Origin: CAVXNP01 sp963763305
GTDB lineage: Bacteria > Pseudomonadota > Gammaproteobacteria > Xanthomonadales > Rhodanobacteraceae
DNA: 64,000 bases
NCBI GenBank assembly: GCA_963763305.1
Contig: CAVXNP010000001.1
Span: 2,852,001-2,916,000 of the forward strand
Direction: 5' to 3'
The position numbers and the translations under genes were made by a program. The notes under the pieces were generated by a model. The model had not been told where the DNA came from. It made no database searches and saw nothing but the letters and a program-made list of their open reading frames with translations. The stretch's first letter is position 1, and each line of letters starts with the position of its first letter. Shown piece by piece: positions 12,334 through 22,133 of this stretch.

Positions 12334-13416
12334 TCACGCGGCCTCCGCCGCCAGCAACGGCACGGTTCGCGGCGCGCAGTCGCGAACCGCCTCGGCAATC
12401 GCCCGGATATGCGCCGGCGTGGTGCCGCAGCAGCCACCGACCAGATTGAGCAGGCCGTCACGGGCGAATCCACCGATCACGCTGGCCATCTGCTCCGGGC
12501 TCTCGTCGTATTCGCCGAAGGCGTTGGGCAGGCCGGCGTTCGGGTGCGTGCTGACATGGCATTCGGCGACCTGCGCCAGGGTCTGGATGTGCGGACGCAG
12601 ATCGGCGGCGCCCAGGGCACAGTTGAGGCCCACCGCCAGCGGACGCGCATGGCGCACCGAGTAGTAGAACGCCTCGGCGGTCTGCCCGGACAAGGTGCGT
12701 CCGGAACGATCGGTGATGGTGCCGGAGATCATCAGCGGAACACGCGTGCCGCGCTGGTGAAACAGTTCGCCCAGCGCATACAGGGCGGCCTTGGCATTGA
12801 GCGTGTCGAAGATGGTCTCGACCATCAGCACGTCCGCGCCGCCGTCGATCAGGCCGGTGGCCGCCTCGGTGTAGTTGGCGGCCAGCTCCTCGAAGGTGAC
12901 ATTGCGAAAGCCCGGGTCGTTGACCTCCGGCGACAGCGAGGCGGTGCGGCTGGTGGGTCCGAGCACGCCGATCACGAAGCGCGGTCGCAACGGATCGCGA
13001 GCCGTCGCCGCGTCGCAGGCAGCGCGGGCCAGCCGGGCCGCTTCACGATTGAGTTCGGGCACCAGGTGCTCGAGCCGGTAGTCGGCCTGGCTGATCCGGG
13101 TGGCATTGAAGGTGTTGGTCTCGACCAGGTCCGCGCCGGCCTCCAGATAGGCCTCGTGCACGCCGCGGATGATCTGCGGCGCGGTGAGGGTCAGCAGGTC
13201 ATTGTTGCCCTTGAGGTCGCAGCCGCCGTCGTGTCCGTGGCCGGTGTGCGCCGCGTCGTGCCCATGCGAAAAGCGCTCGCCGCGATAGCCGGACTCGTCC
13301 AGCTGGTGGCCTTGCAGCATGGTGCCCATGCCACCGTCCATCAGCAGGATACGGTGGCGCAATGCCGCTTCGAGCTGCGCGACACGCTCCGGATGCAGCC
13401 AGGGGAGGGCGCTCAC
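12334..13416 (-). CDS. Homocysteine S-methyltransferase domain protein (MetH part 1)
   Basis: 360 aa, equivalent to the first barrel of MetH. It starts at GTG. LLMDGGMGTMLQ opens the domain. Zinc ligands are the Cys in GLNCALG (about 263) and the pair in GGCCGTT (about 329), so the zinc site is complete. Odd feature: after GERFS at about residues 50-66 there is a His/Gly-rich insertion (HGHDAAHTGHGHDGGC) where standard MetH runs straight into DLKGNND. It could bind metal, but that is inference. With the downstream gene it makes up a complete split MetH, an arrangement known in xanthomonads. Confidence 0.92.
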   Translation of the reverse strand: MSALPWLHPERVAQLEAALRHRILLMDGGMGTMLQGHQLDESGYRGERFSHGHDAAHTGHGHDGGCDLKGNNDLLTLTAPQIIRGVHEAYLEAGADLVETNTFNATRISQADYRLEHLVPELNREAARLARAACDAATARDPLRPRFVIGVLGPTSRTASLSPEVNDPGFRNVTFEELAANYTEAATGLIDGGADVLMVETIFDTLNAKAALYALGELFHQRGTRVPLMISGTITDRSGRTLSGQTAEAFYYSVRHARPLAVGLNCALGAADLRPHIQTLAQVAECHVSTHPNAGLPNAFGEYDESPEQMASVIGGFARDGLLNLVGGCCGTTPAHIRAIAEAVRDCAPRTVPLLAAEAA

Positions 13417-13549
13417 AGGGCGGTCGCTCGTGCTCGAAGCCCGGAGCGGGCTCCGCAGTGGCGCAGGCCGGTCGCGGCTGAGGCCGCCATGACAGGTGGG
13501 AGATCGGCAGCTATCGCATGCATGCTCGGGGTCCGGGGGCGGGTGATGG

Positions 13550-14476
13550 TCATGGCTTGCGCGCCAGCAGGCTGGTCACTTCGAAATGCGGCGCCTTGCG
13601 CTCGCGGCTGAGCCGGGTGCAACTGAGCACCTGCAAGCCGGCCGCCTCGGCATAGCCGCTCAGTTCCTCGCGGCGAAAGCCGAGATTGCGATGATCGAAC
13701 GGCTCGACCACGGCGCGGTGGTCGTGCTTGCCCAGGGTCACCGCCAGCAACCGCCCGCCGGTGCGCAGCAGCCGGGCCGCCTCGGCCACCGCCTGGCGCG
13801 GCTGCTCGGCATAGGTCAACGCGTGCAGCATCAGTACCAGGTCGAAGCGCCGGTCGCCCAGTTCCAGCGCGTGCATGTCGCCCTGGCGTACTTCGACATT
13901 GGAGAAAGCGGCCAGCCGCCTGGCCGCCGCCTCCACCACGCGCTCGCTGGAATCGACGCAGACGATCGATCGGGCATGCGGAGCCAGCAGCTCCGCGGTG
14001 ATGCCGTCGCCGGAGGCAATGTCCAGCACGTCGCCTGTCTCGAGCAGCTGCAGCAGCGCGCGGGCCAGGGTCTCCCATGTGCGGCCCGGCGAATAGTGGC
14101 GCTCCATGTCGCCGGCCACCGTGTCGGCCCAGCCTTCCTCGCGGGCGCGGTTGGCCAGCACCCCGGGCAGGCGTGCGGCGTCCTCGCGCAGCAGTGCGTC
14201 GTCGATGCTCTCGCGCAGCGACCGGAGCAGGGCATGCTGATGCTCGTCGCCCTCGTTGTTGGCGCGGTAGTAGGCCGAGACGCCCGCGCGGCGGTCACGC
14301 ACCAGGCCGGCTTCCTTGAGTTTGGCCAGATGCGTCGACACGCGCGGTTGCGCCAGGTGCAGCACCGCCGCCAGCTCGGCCACGGTCAGCTCCTCATGCT
14401 CGAGCAGGGCCAGCAGGCGCACGCGAGTGGGGTCGGCCAGCAGGCGCAACACGCTGGAAGCGGTCGCCAGATCCAT
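13550..14476 (-). CDS. ArsR-family regulator fused to a SAM-dependent methyltransferase
   Basis: 308 aa. Residues 1-90 form an ArsR winged helix (LADPTRVRLLALLEHEELTV, AQPRVSTHLAKLKEAGLV) without the CXC metal motif of arsenic sensors. About 140-300 is a class I methyltransferase with motif I VLDIASGDG and acidic VCVDSSE. It lies directly upstream of, and co-directional with, both MetH genes. ArsR-type regulators of the methionine/SAM cycle (SahR type) are known in proteobacteria, so this is a candidate regulator of metH that could sense SAM or SAH through the methyltransferase fold. That role is inferred. AGGGAT serves as ribosome site, and a 10-bp palindrome just upstream may be its own operator. 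Confidence 0.85.
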   Translation of the reverse strand: MDLATASSVLRLLADPTRVRLLALLEHEELTVAELAAVLHLAQPRVSTHLAKLKEAGLVRDRRAGVSAYYRANNEGDEHQHALLRSLRESIDDALLREDAARLPGVLANRAREEGWADTVAGDMERHYSPGRTWETLARALLQLLETGDVLDIASGDGITAELLAPHARSIVCVDSSERVVEAAARRLAAFSNVEVRQGDMHALELGDRRFDLVLMLHALTYAEQPRQAVAEAARLLRTGGRLLAVTLGKHDHRAVVEPFDHRNLGFRREELSGYAEAAGLQVLSCTRLSRERKAPHFEVTSLLARKP

Positions 14477-14487
14477 GAGTATCCCTG

Positions 14488-14497
14488 TATCGCGATA
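14488..14497 (-). promoter_or_regulatory. Candidate ArsR-type operator upstream of the regulator gene
   Basis: Perfect 10-bp palindrome TATCGCGATA, 11 bases before the ATG of the ArsR-methyltransferase gene and next to its ribosome site. ArsR proteins bind short palindromes overlapping their own promoters, so autoregulation is plausible. No binding data exist here. Confidence 0.35.
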
Positions 14498-14675
14498 AAG
14501 AGATGCTAAAGGCTAGGCGCGGGCTGGCAAACCGTCAAGCGGAAATTGGGGTGAACCTCGGTGGCTCTGCGCCATGTGCCCTGCGCGGTGGTGGCACGGG
14601 CACTGCTTGCGCATGCCCGTTACAATAGGCGGCTCGATTGCCACCCACCCGCTGCGGCGGGCCCAGGAGAATGTC

Positions 14676-15836
<1,161 letters not shown>

Positions 15837-15915
15837 TCATGCCGGTCGCCAGACCAGCGGCCCGGCAGGCGTTGATCCTGGCGGGCGTGCACGCGGCCGG
15901 TGTCGTCCCGCTCCT

Positions 15916-17141
15916 GTAGGAGCGGTTTTAGCGGCGACCGTTGCGGGCCTGCCTTGTTGAGCTTGTCGCGGCTTGGCTCAAGCTTGTCGCGGCTGAAGCC
16001 GCTCCCACAGGGTCGAGGCGAGAGGCGGGAGTGTGGCCTCGCCCTTGTGGGAGCGGCTTTAGCCGCGACTGTTGCGGGCCTGCCTCGGGCTTGTCGCGGC
16101 TCGGCTCGAGCTTGTCGTGGCTGAATCTTGCCCTGCAGTGTCGAGGCGAGAGGCGGGGGGTGGCCTCGCCCTTGTAGGAGCGGCTTCAGCCGCGACTGTT
16201 GCGGGCCTGCCCCGGGCCTGTCGCGGCTTGGCTCGAGCTTGTCGCGGCTGAATCTTGCCCTGCAGGGTCGAGGCGAGAGGCGGGGTGTGGCCTCGCCCTT
16301 GTGGGAGCGGCTTCAGCCGCGACTGTTGCGGGCCTGCCTCGGGCCTGTCGCGGCTCGGCTCGAGCTTGTCGCGGCTGAATCTTGCCCTGCAGGGTCGAGG
16401 CGAGAGGCGGGGTGTGGCCTCGCCCTTGTGGGAGCGGCTTTAGCCGCGACTGTTGCGGGCCTGCCTCGGGCTTGTCGCGGCTCGGCTCGAGCTTGTCGCG
16501 GCTGAATCTTGCCCTGCAGGGTCGAGGCGAGAGGCGGGGTGTGGCCTCGCCCTTGTGGGAGCGGCTTCAGCCGCGACTGTTGCGGGCCTGCCTCGGGCCT
16601 GTCGCGGCTTGGCTCGAGCTTGTCGCGGCTGAATCTTGCCCTGCAGGGTCGAGGCGAGAGGCGGGAGTGTGGCCTCGCCCTTGTGGGAGCGGCTTCAGCC
16701 GCGACTGTTGCGGGCCTGCCTCGTGCTTGTCGCGGCTTGGCTCGAGCTTGTCGCGGCTGAAGCCGCTCCCACAGGGTCGAGGCGAGACGCGGGTGTGGCC
16801 TCGCCCTTGTGGGAGCGGCTTTAGCCGCGACTGTTGCGGGCCTGCCTCGGGCCTGTCGCGGCTTGGATCGAGCTTGTCGCGGCTGAATCTTGCCCTGCAG
16901 GGTCGAGGCGAGAGGCGGGGTGTGGCCTCGCCCTTGTGGGAGCGGCTTCAGCCGCGACTGTTGCGGGCCTGCCTCGAGCTTGTCGCGGCTCGGCTCGAGC
17001 TTGTCGCGGCTGAATCTTGCCCTGCAGGGTCGAGGCGAGAGGCGGGAGTGTGGCCTCGCCCTTGTGGGAGCGGCTTCAGCCGCGACTGTTGCGGGCCTGC
17101 CTCGTGCTTGTAGCGGCTGAAGCTGCTCCTTCCTACAGGGC
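15916..17141 (+). repeat. Tandem array of ten 127-bp REP-containing units
   Basis: Unit starts (GTGGGAGCGGCTT or close) fall at 15916, 16047, 16174, 16301, 16428, 16555, 16683, 16809, 16936 and 17064, a period of 126-131 bp and usually 127. Each unit has a palindrome GGAGCGGCTTCAGCCGC, then GACTGTTGCGGGCCTGCC, two GTCGCGGCT cores pointing back, and a linker TCGAGGCGAGAGGCGG. In copies 1 and 7 the reverse arm is complete (CTGAAGCCGCTCCCACAG). In most others it has decayed to CTGAATCTTGCCCTGCAG. It occupies the whole gap after the acyl-CoA dehydrogenase; no gene is visible inside. Confidence 0.95.
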
Positions 17142-17175
17142 CTGCGCGTCGCTGGCGTCGTGGTGCCCTGTCACG

Positions 17176-17205
17176 AAAAAGCCCCGCTGTATGGCGGGGC
17201 TTTTT
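17176..17205. terminator. Bidirectional intrinsic terminator
   Basis: AAAAA-GCCCCGC (17176-17187), loop TGTATG, GCGGGGC-TTTTT (17194-17205). The stem is perfect and flanked by A and T runs, so it works on both strands. It ends the RND operon transcript (minus strand) and blocks any readthrough from the repeat array. Confidence 0.85.
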
Positions 17206-17244
17206 CGTTTGCGAGTGCGGCGCATGTGTCGGCCGCCTCCGCCC

Positions 17245-20200
17245 TCAGCTGCCGCGGCGCGGGTCGGAGTCGAACGACTGCATGCCCTTGTGGCTGGACG
17301 GGGCCTTCGGACTGTCGCTGTCCATCTTGTCGCCCAGCAGGCGCCGCACCACCACGTAGAACACCGGGATCAGCAGCACGCCCAGGAAGGTGGCGAACAG
17401 CATGCCGCCGATGACGCCGGTGCCGATCGCGTGGCGCGCGTTGGCGCCGGCGCCGGTGGAGAAGAACAGCGGCGACACGCCCAGGATGAAGGCCAGCGAG
17501 GTCATCAGGATGGGCCGCAGTCGCAGGCGGGCTGCGTCAACGGTGGCCTCGCGCAGCGAGCGTCCGGCTTTCTGCTCGGCCACCGCGAACTCCACGATCA
17601 GGATCGCGTTCTTGGCGGCCAGGCCGATCACCGTGATCATGCCGATCTTGAAGTAGATGTCGTTGGGCAGCCCGCGCAGCAGCGAGAACGCCACCGCGCC
17701 CAGGATGCTCAGCGGTACCACCAGCAGCACCGCCACCGGAATCGACCAGCTCTCGTACAGTGCCGCCAGCGCCAGGAACACGATCACGATCGACAGCACC
17801 ATCAGCAAGGTGGCCGCGTTGCCGGACAGGATTTCCTGGTAGGACTGGCCGGTCCAGTCGTAGCCGAAGCCCTGCGGCAACTGGTTGGTGACGATCTGCT
17901 CCATCTCGTTCATCGCCTCGCCCGAGGCGTGCCCGGGCGCCGGCGAGCCGACGATCTCCACCGCCGAGTAGCCGTTGTAGCGGGTCAGCGTGGGCGGGGC
18001 GACTTCCCAGTCGGTATGCACCACGTTGGCCAGCGGAATCATCTCCGGCGTGCCGTTGTCGGTGGTCTGTTGGCTGGGCGTGTAGATGTGGCGCAAGGCT
18101 TCGGGGCCCATCCGGTACGGCGCCTGCGCCTGCATGATCACCCGGCGCACCCGCCCGGCGTAGGTGAAATCGTTCACGTAGACCGGGGCCAGCATCAGGC
18201 TGATCGCGTTGTAGATGTCGCCCACCGACAGCCCCATCGACTGGGCCTGGATGCGGTCCACGTCAAGATGCAACTGCGGGGCATCCTCGAGCGTGTTGGG
18301 GCGCACCCCGGTCAGCACCGGATCCTGGCTGGCCTTGGCCAGCAGGGTGTTTCGCGCCTGCGCCAGCGCGTCGCGACCGGCGCCGCTGCGATCCTGCAGG
18401 TACATGTCGAAGCCGCCGAACTGGCCCAGGCCCTGCACGGTGGGCAGGTTGACCACGAAGATCTGCGCATCGCGGATCTGCTGCAGCGCGCCGTTGGCCC
18501 GGGCGATGAACTGCGGCGCGGTGACGTCGCGGTCGGCCCAGTCCTTGAGCCGGATGAAACCCATGCCCACGTTCTCGCCGGCGCCGACGAAGCTGAAGCC
18601 GGTGATCTGCAGCACGCCCTGTACCGCGCTGTCCTTGTTGAGGATGGCGCGCATCTGCGTCATCACCGCCTCGGTGCGTTGCTTGGTCGCCCCTGGCGGC
18701 AGCTGCACCACGGCCAGCGCATAGCCCTGGTCTTCCTCGGGCAGGAAGCTGCCGGGCAGGCGGGTGTACAGGAAACCGCCCAGCACGGCGATCACCGCGA
18801 ACACCAGCATCCAGCGCGGCGCATGGCTGATCGCACTGCCGATGTGCCGGGTGTAGGTGCGATTGATCCGCTCGTAGGCGCGGTTGAAGCCGCGGAACAC
18901 CACGTTCTTCTTCTTGTGGTGCTCCGGCTGCAGGAAGCTGGCACACAGCGCCGGTGTGAACGACAGCGCCAGGAACGCGGAGAAGCCCATCGACACCGCG
19001 ATCGTCAGCGCAAACTGCTTGTAGATGACGCCGGTGGCACCGGGCTGCAATGACGAGGGCACGAACACCGCGGCCAGCACCACCGTGATCGCGACCACGG
19101 CGCCGGTGATCTGGCCCATCGCCTTGCGCGTGGCTTCGCGCGGGGAGAGGTGCTCCTCGGTCATGATGCGCTCGACGTTCTCGATCACCACGATCGCATC
19201 GTCGACCACGATGCCGATCGCCAGCACCATGCCGAACAGGGTCAGCTGGTTGATGGTGAAGCCCAGCACCAGCATGCCCATGAAGGTGCCCAGCAGCGCC
19301 ACCGGGATCACCAGGGTGGGGATGATCGTGGCGCGCACGTTCTGCAGGAACAGCAGCATCACCAGGAACACCAGGATCACCGCCTCGACCAGGGTGTGCA
19401 CCACTTCGTTGATGGAGATCCTGACGAAGGCGGTGCTGTCGTAGGGACTGAACCAGGTCACCCCGGGCGGAAAGCTGCCGGCCAGTTCATCCATCTTGCC
19501 GCGCACCGCAGTGGCCACGTCCAGCGCATTGGCGCCGGGCAGCAACTGCACCGCGAATGCTCCGATCGGCGATCCGTTGTACTCGGTGTTGAAACCGTAG
19601 CCGGCCGGACCGAAGGCGATCCTGGCCACGTCGCCCAGCTTGACGGTGGTGCCGTCGCTGTTGGCGCGCAGGATGATCGAGGCGAACTGCTCCGGTGTGG
19701 TGAAGCGGCCCTCGCTGGATACCGCCACGGTCAGCCCCTGGCCGTCAGGAGCCGGGTCGGCACCGAGCGAGCCGGCGGCGAACTGCACGTTCTGCGAGCG
19801 GATGGCGTTGAGCACCTGGGTGGCCGAAAGATGGTAGCCCTGCAGCTTGTCCGGGTTGAGCCAGATCCGCATCGCGTATTCGGCGCCGAACTGGCGGGTG
19901 CTGCCGACGCCGGGCACGCGCGAGATCTGGTCCAGCACGCTGGAGCCGACGATGTCGTTGAGCTTGTCCCGGTCGATGTCCGGATTGGTCGAGCGCAGCG
20001 CCACCACCATCAGGAAGCCGGCGTTGGCCTTGGCCACCACCACACCCTGCTGGGTCACCTCCGACGGCAGCCGCGGCGTGGCCAGTGCCACCTTGTTCTG
20101 CACCTGCACCTGGGCGATGTCCGGGTCGGTGCCGCTCTCGAAGGTCAGCGAGATGTTGGCGCGGCCGTTGGCGCTGGAGGAGGAGCTGAAATAGAGAAGG

Positions 20201-20421
20201 TGGTCGATGCCGGTGAGCTGCTGCTCGATCACCTGGGTCACCGCCTTCTCGGTGGTCTCGGCGCTGGCACCCGGGTAGGTGGCGCTGACATTGATCTGCG
20301 GGGGCGCGATGGACGGATACGATTCCACGCCCATGTTGAGGATCGAGAGCACACCGCCCAGCGAGATGAGGATCGCCACGACCCAGGCGAAGATCGGGCG
20401 ATCGATGAAGAAACTCGGCAT
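17245..20421 (-). CDS. RND multidrug efflux permease (AcrB/HAE1 family)
   Basis: 1058 aa inner-membrane proton antiporter, the pump of a tripartite efflux system. It starts MPSFFIDRPIFAWVVAILIS (TM1). Two large periplasmic loops and two TM bundles follow. The TM4 aspartate pair is in GIVVDDAIVVIENVER (about 405) and the relay lysine in GLAAKNAIL (about 940). Length and motifs are those of HAE1 pumps. It lies 12 bp after the adaptor gene, and the two form one operon. The tail DSDSPKAPSSHKGMQSFDSD is species-specific. Substrates cannot be predicted. No outer-membrane channel gene is adjacent, so it would rely on one elsewhere. Confidence 0.95.
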   Translation of the reverse strand: MPSFFIDRPIFAWVVAILISLGGVLSILNMGVESYPSIAPPQINVSATYPGASAETTEKAVTQVIEQQLTGIDHLLYFSSSSSANGRANISLTFESGTDPDIAQVQVQNKVALATPRLPSEVTQQGVVVAKANAGFLMVVALRSTNPDIDRDKLNDIVGSSVLDQISRVPGVGSTRQFGAEYAMRIWLNPDKLQGYHLSATQVLNAIRSQNVQFAAGSLGADPAPDGQGLTVAVSSEGRFTTPEQFASIILRANSDGTTVKLGDVARIAFGPAGYGFNTEYNGSPIGAFAVQLLPGANALDVATAVRGKMDELAGSFPPGVTWFSPYDSTAFVRISINEVVHTLVEAVILVFLVMLLFLQNVRATIIPTLVIPVALLGTFMGMLVLGFTINQLTLFGMVLAIGIVVDDAIVVIENVERIMTEEHLSPREATRKAMGQITGAVVAITVVLAAVFVPSSLQPGATGVIYKQFALTIAVSMGFSAFLALSFTPALCASFLQPEHHKKKNVVFRGFNRAYERINRTYTRHIGSAISHAPRWMLVFAVIAVLGGFLYTRLPGSFLPEEDQGYALAVVQLPPGATKQRTEAVMTQMRAILNKDSAVQGVLQITGFSFVGAGENVGMGFIRLKDWADRDVTAPQFIARANGALQQIRDAQIFVVNLPTVQGLGQFGGFDMYLQDRSGAGRDALAQARNTLLAKASQDPVLTGVRPNTLEDAPQLHLDVDRIQAQSMGLSVGDIYNAISLMLAPVYVNDFTYAGRVRRVIMQAQAPYRMGPEALRHIYTPSQQTTDNGTPEMIPLANVVHTDWEVAPPTLTRYNGYSAVEIVGSPAPGHASGEAMNEMEQIVTNQLPQGFGYDWTGQSYQEILSGNAATLLMVLSIVIVFLALAALYESWSIPVAVLLVVPLSILGAVAFSLLRGLPNDIYFKIGMITVIGLAAKNAILIVEFAVAEQKAGRSLREATVDAARLRLRPILMTSLAFILGVSPLFFSTGAGANARHAIGTGVIGGMLFATFLGVLLIPVFYVVVRRLLGDKMDSDSPKAPSSHKGMQSFDSDPRRGS

Positions 20422-20433
20422 CGTCAGGGCTCC

Positions 20434-21606
20434 TTACTTGCCGCCGGCCGGGGCCGCTGCGCTGGTCGAGGATGCCGGCTTCCACGGCGTGGCCTTGGCG
20501 GGGGCGCCTTCATGGGCCTTCTGCACGCCGGAGACGATCACCTGGTCGCCCGGCTTGAGGCCTGCGGTGACCACCCAGTTGCCGTCGCGCATGTCGCTGG
20601 TGGTGACGTTCTTGCGCAGTACCTTGCCGTCGCTTCCGACCACCAGCACATACGGCCCGGCGGTATCGCGCAACACCGCCGCCTGTGGCACCAGGTAGAC
20701 CTTGTGCTGTTTGCCGAGGTCGGCCTGAAGGGTCACGTACATGCCCGGCAGCAGGGTCTGGTCCGGATTGGGGACCTTCGCGCGCAGCTTCACGCTGCCG
20801 GTGGCCGGATCCACCGCGGTGGCGGAGAAATCGACCGTGCCCGGATAGGGGTACGGGCTGCCGTCGGGCAGGGTGACCTGCACCGTGGCCTTGTCGGTAT
20901 CGGCCAGGGTGACGTCGCCACTGCTCTGTGCCGCGCGCATGCGGGTCAGCTCGTCAGCGGCCAGGGTGAAGTTGATGTACAGAGGGTCGGTCTGCTCCAC
21001 CGTGGTCAACAGCGTGGCCTCGCCCTGGCCGACCAGAGCGCCCTCGGTCACCTGTTGCTGACCGGCGCGACCAGCGATCGGCGCGGTCACGTCGGCATAG
21101 CCGAGGTTGATCCGCGCGGTCTGCTGGTTGGCGCGCGCCGCCTGCGCAGCCGCCGCGGCGGTGCGCTCGGCGGCCAGTGCATTGTCCAGATCGGACTTGG
21201 AGATGTAGCCCTTCGGCGCCAGCTCCCGCGCGCGCTTGGCATTGGCCCGGGCGTTGGCCAGGCTGGCCTGCGCCTGAGCCACCGACGCGCTGCTGGCCGC
21301 CAATGCTGCCTTCAGCGGCGCGGGGTCGATCTGGAACAGCAGTTGCCCCTTGTCGACGTGGGTGCCCTCGTCGTAGGTGCGCTTGAGCAGGACGCCGGGA
21401 ACCCGGGCACGCACGTCGGCGCTGCGGAAGGGCGAGAGCCGGCCGACCAGATCCTTGGTCAATGCCGTGTTCTGCGGCCTGGCGTTGAGCACGCCCACTT
21501 CCGGCGGCGGCATCTTCGGTGGGCCCTGCTCCTGCTGCTTGCCACAGCCGGCAAGCGCCAGCAGGCCCAGGCACAGTGCAAAGGTGCGCAGTGTCGCGGA
21601 CGTCAT
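20434..21606 (-). CDS. RND efflux periplasmic adaptor (membrane fusion protein)
   Basis: 390 aa lipoprotein with signal peptide and lipobox LALAGC at about 16-21. Then come beta-barrel, lipoyl and alpha-hairpin segments (the hairpin includes SSASVAQAQASLANARANAKRA) and membrane-proximal domain. The C-terminal tail is Ala/Pro/Lys-rich (APAKATPWKPASSTSAAAP). It links the inner-membrane pump to an outer-membrane channel. First gene of the operon; a candidate promoter lies about 170-190 bp upstream. No TetR or MarR repressor gene is adjacent, unlike most acrAB-type loci. Confidence 0.94.
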   Translation of the reverse strand: MTSATLRTFALCLGLLALAGCGKQQEQGPPKMPPPEVGVLNARPQNTALTKDLVGRLSPFRSADVRARVPGVLLKRTYDEGTHVDKGQLLFQIDPAPLKAALAASSASVAQAQASLANARANAKRARELAPKGYISKSDLDNALAAERTAAAAAQAARANQQTARINLGYADVTAPIAGRAGQQQVTEGALVGQGEATLLTTVEQTDPLYINFTLAADELTRMRAAQSSGDVTLADTDKATVQVTLPDGSPYPYPGTVDFSATAVDPATGSVKLRAKVPNPDQTLLPGMYVTLQADLGKQHKVYLVPQAAVLRDTAGPYVLVVGSDGKVLRKNVTTSDMRDGNWVVTAGLKPGDQVIVSGVQKAHEGAPAKATPWKPASSTSAAAPAGGK

Positions 21607-22133
21607 CGGTGACTCCCTTCGTATGTTCTTGGTCGATCGGGGATGGGGTGAAGCGTTGTTTCGGCGGTACAGCCGGCGAGCCTGGCTGGCCGGCGACCGT
21701 CGGGCCAGTGCCGTTGGTCGTGCCAGGGGCGATATCCGCAGCGGTCCGCACGGGCCGAACTATACCGGCCAGTTTATAATTTATCGAGGGCGCCGGTCCA
21801 GCGTTTTCTCACCGCACCGAGATCCCCGCGTTGGTTCCTGGCATGAGCTGCGATGCGGGTGTCCGCCATGTGGTCCGCTGTCGAACGGGACGGGAGGGGC
21901 TGAGCTGCATGGACTGCGTCCCTGGCGTCCCGGGCGGCACCTGGCTGTCCGGTGCACTTTTGAAATGGCCGCCACGGCGCGGGCGAATAATCCAGTTGCG
22001 TGAACAGCCGTGCCGGCGGCTGAATAGCGGCTCATACAAGCGTTCGAATACCGCTTGTGCTGTGGATTCGGCCGGTGCCGCGGCGTATCCTTTTCGGCTA
22101 CGCCCGATCTGTCTCCACTGACCAGCAGAGCCC
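21607..22133. other. Intergenic region between divergent RND operon and glutamate dehydrogenase
   Basis: 527 bp without a convincing gene. Apart from the AT-rich promoter-like segment near 21775 no structured RNA or repeat was recognised. Short open frames here have no ribosome sites and atypical composition. The DNA serves two divergent genes, so it probably carries both promoters. Confidence 0.6.
21773..21800 (-). promoter_or_regulatory. Candidate sigma70 promoter of the RND efflux operon
   Basis: On the minus strand, TGGACC (21795-21800) and TATAAA (21773-21778) are 16 bases apart, matching 4 and 5 of 6 consensus positions. The AT-rich stretch TTTATAATTTAT stands out in GC-rich DNA and is nearly symmetric, so it could also hold a repressor site or a plus-strand -10 element. 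Confidence 0.4.

Noticed and set aside
13417..13549. Possible cobalamin riboswitch before the first MetH gene
   Set aside because: A GCCACTG match exists on the minus strand near 13460, but the other conserved B12 elements are absent and the interval is too short.
16128..17120. Repeated open frames beginning MPCRVEARGG inside the 127-bp array, up to 243 aa
   Set aside because: The unit length is 1 modulo 3, so the same DNA is open in all frames; the start context is a decayed REP arm and there is no ribosome site. It is non-coding repeat.
15916..17141. Possible CRISPR array
   Set aside because: Units of 127 bp are nearly identical throughout with no unique spacers, and no cas genes are present.
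17017..19053. 678-codon plus-strand frame from the repeat array into the RND pump gene
   Set aside because: Antisense to a conserved permease and begins in repeat DNA.
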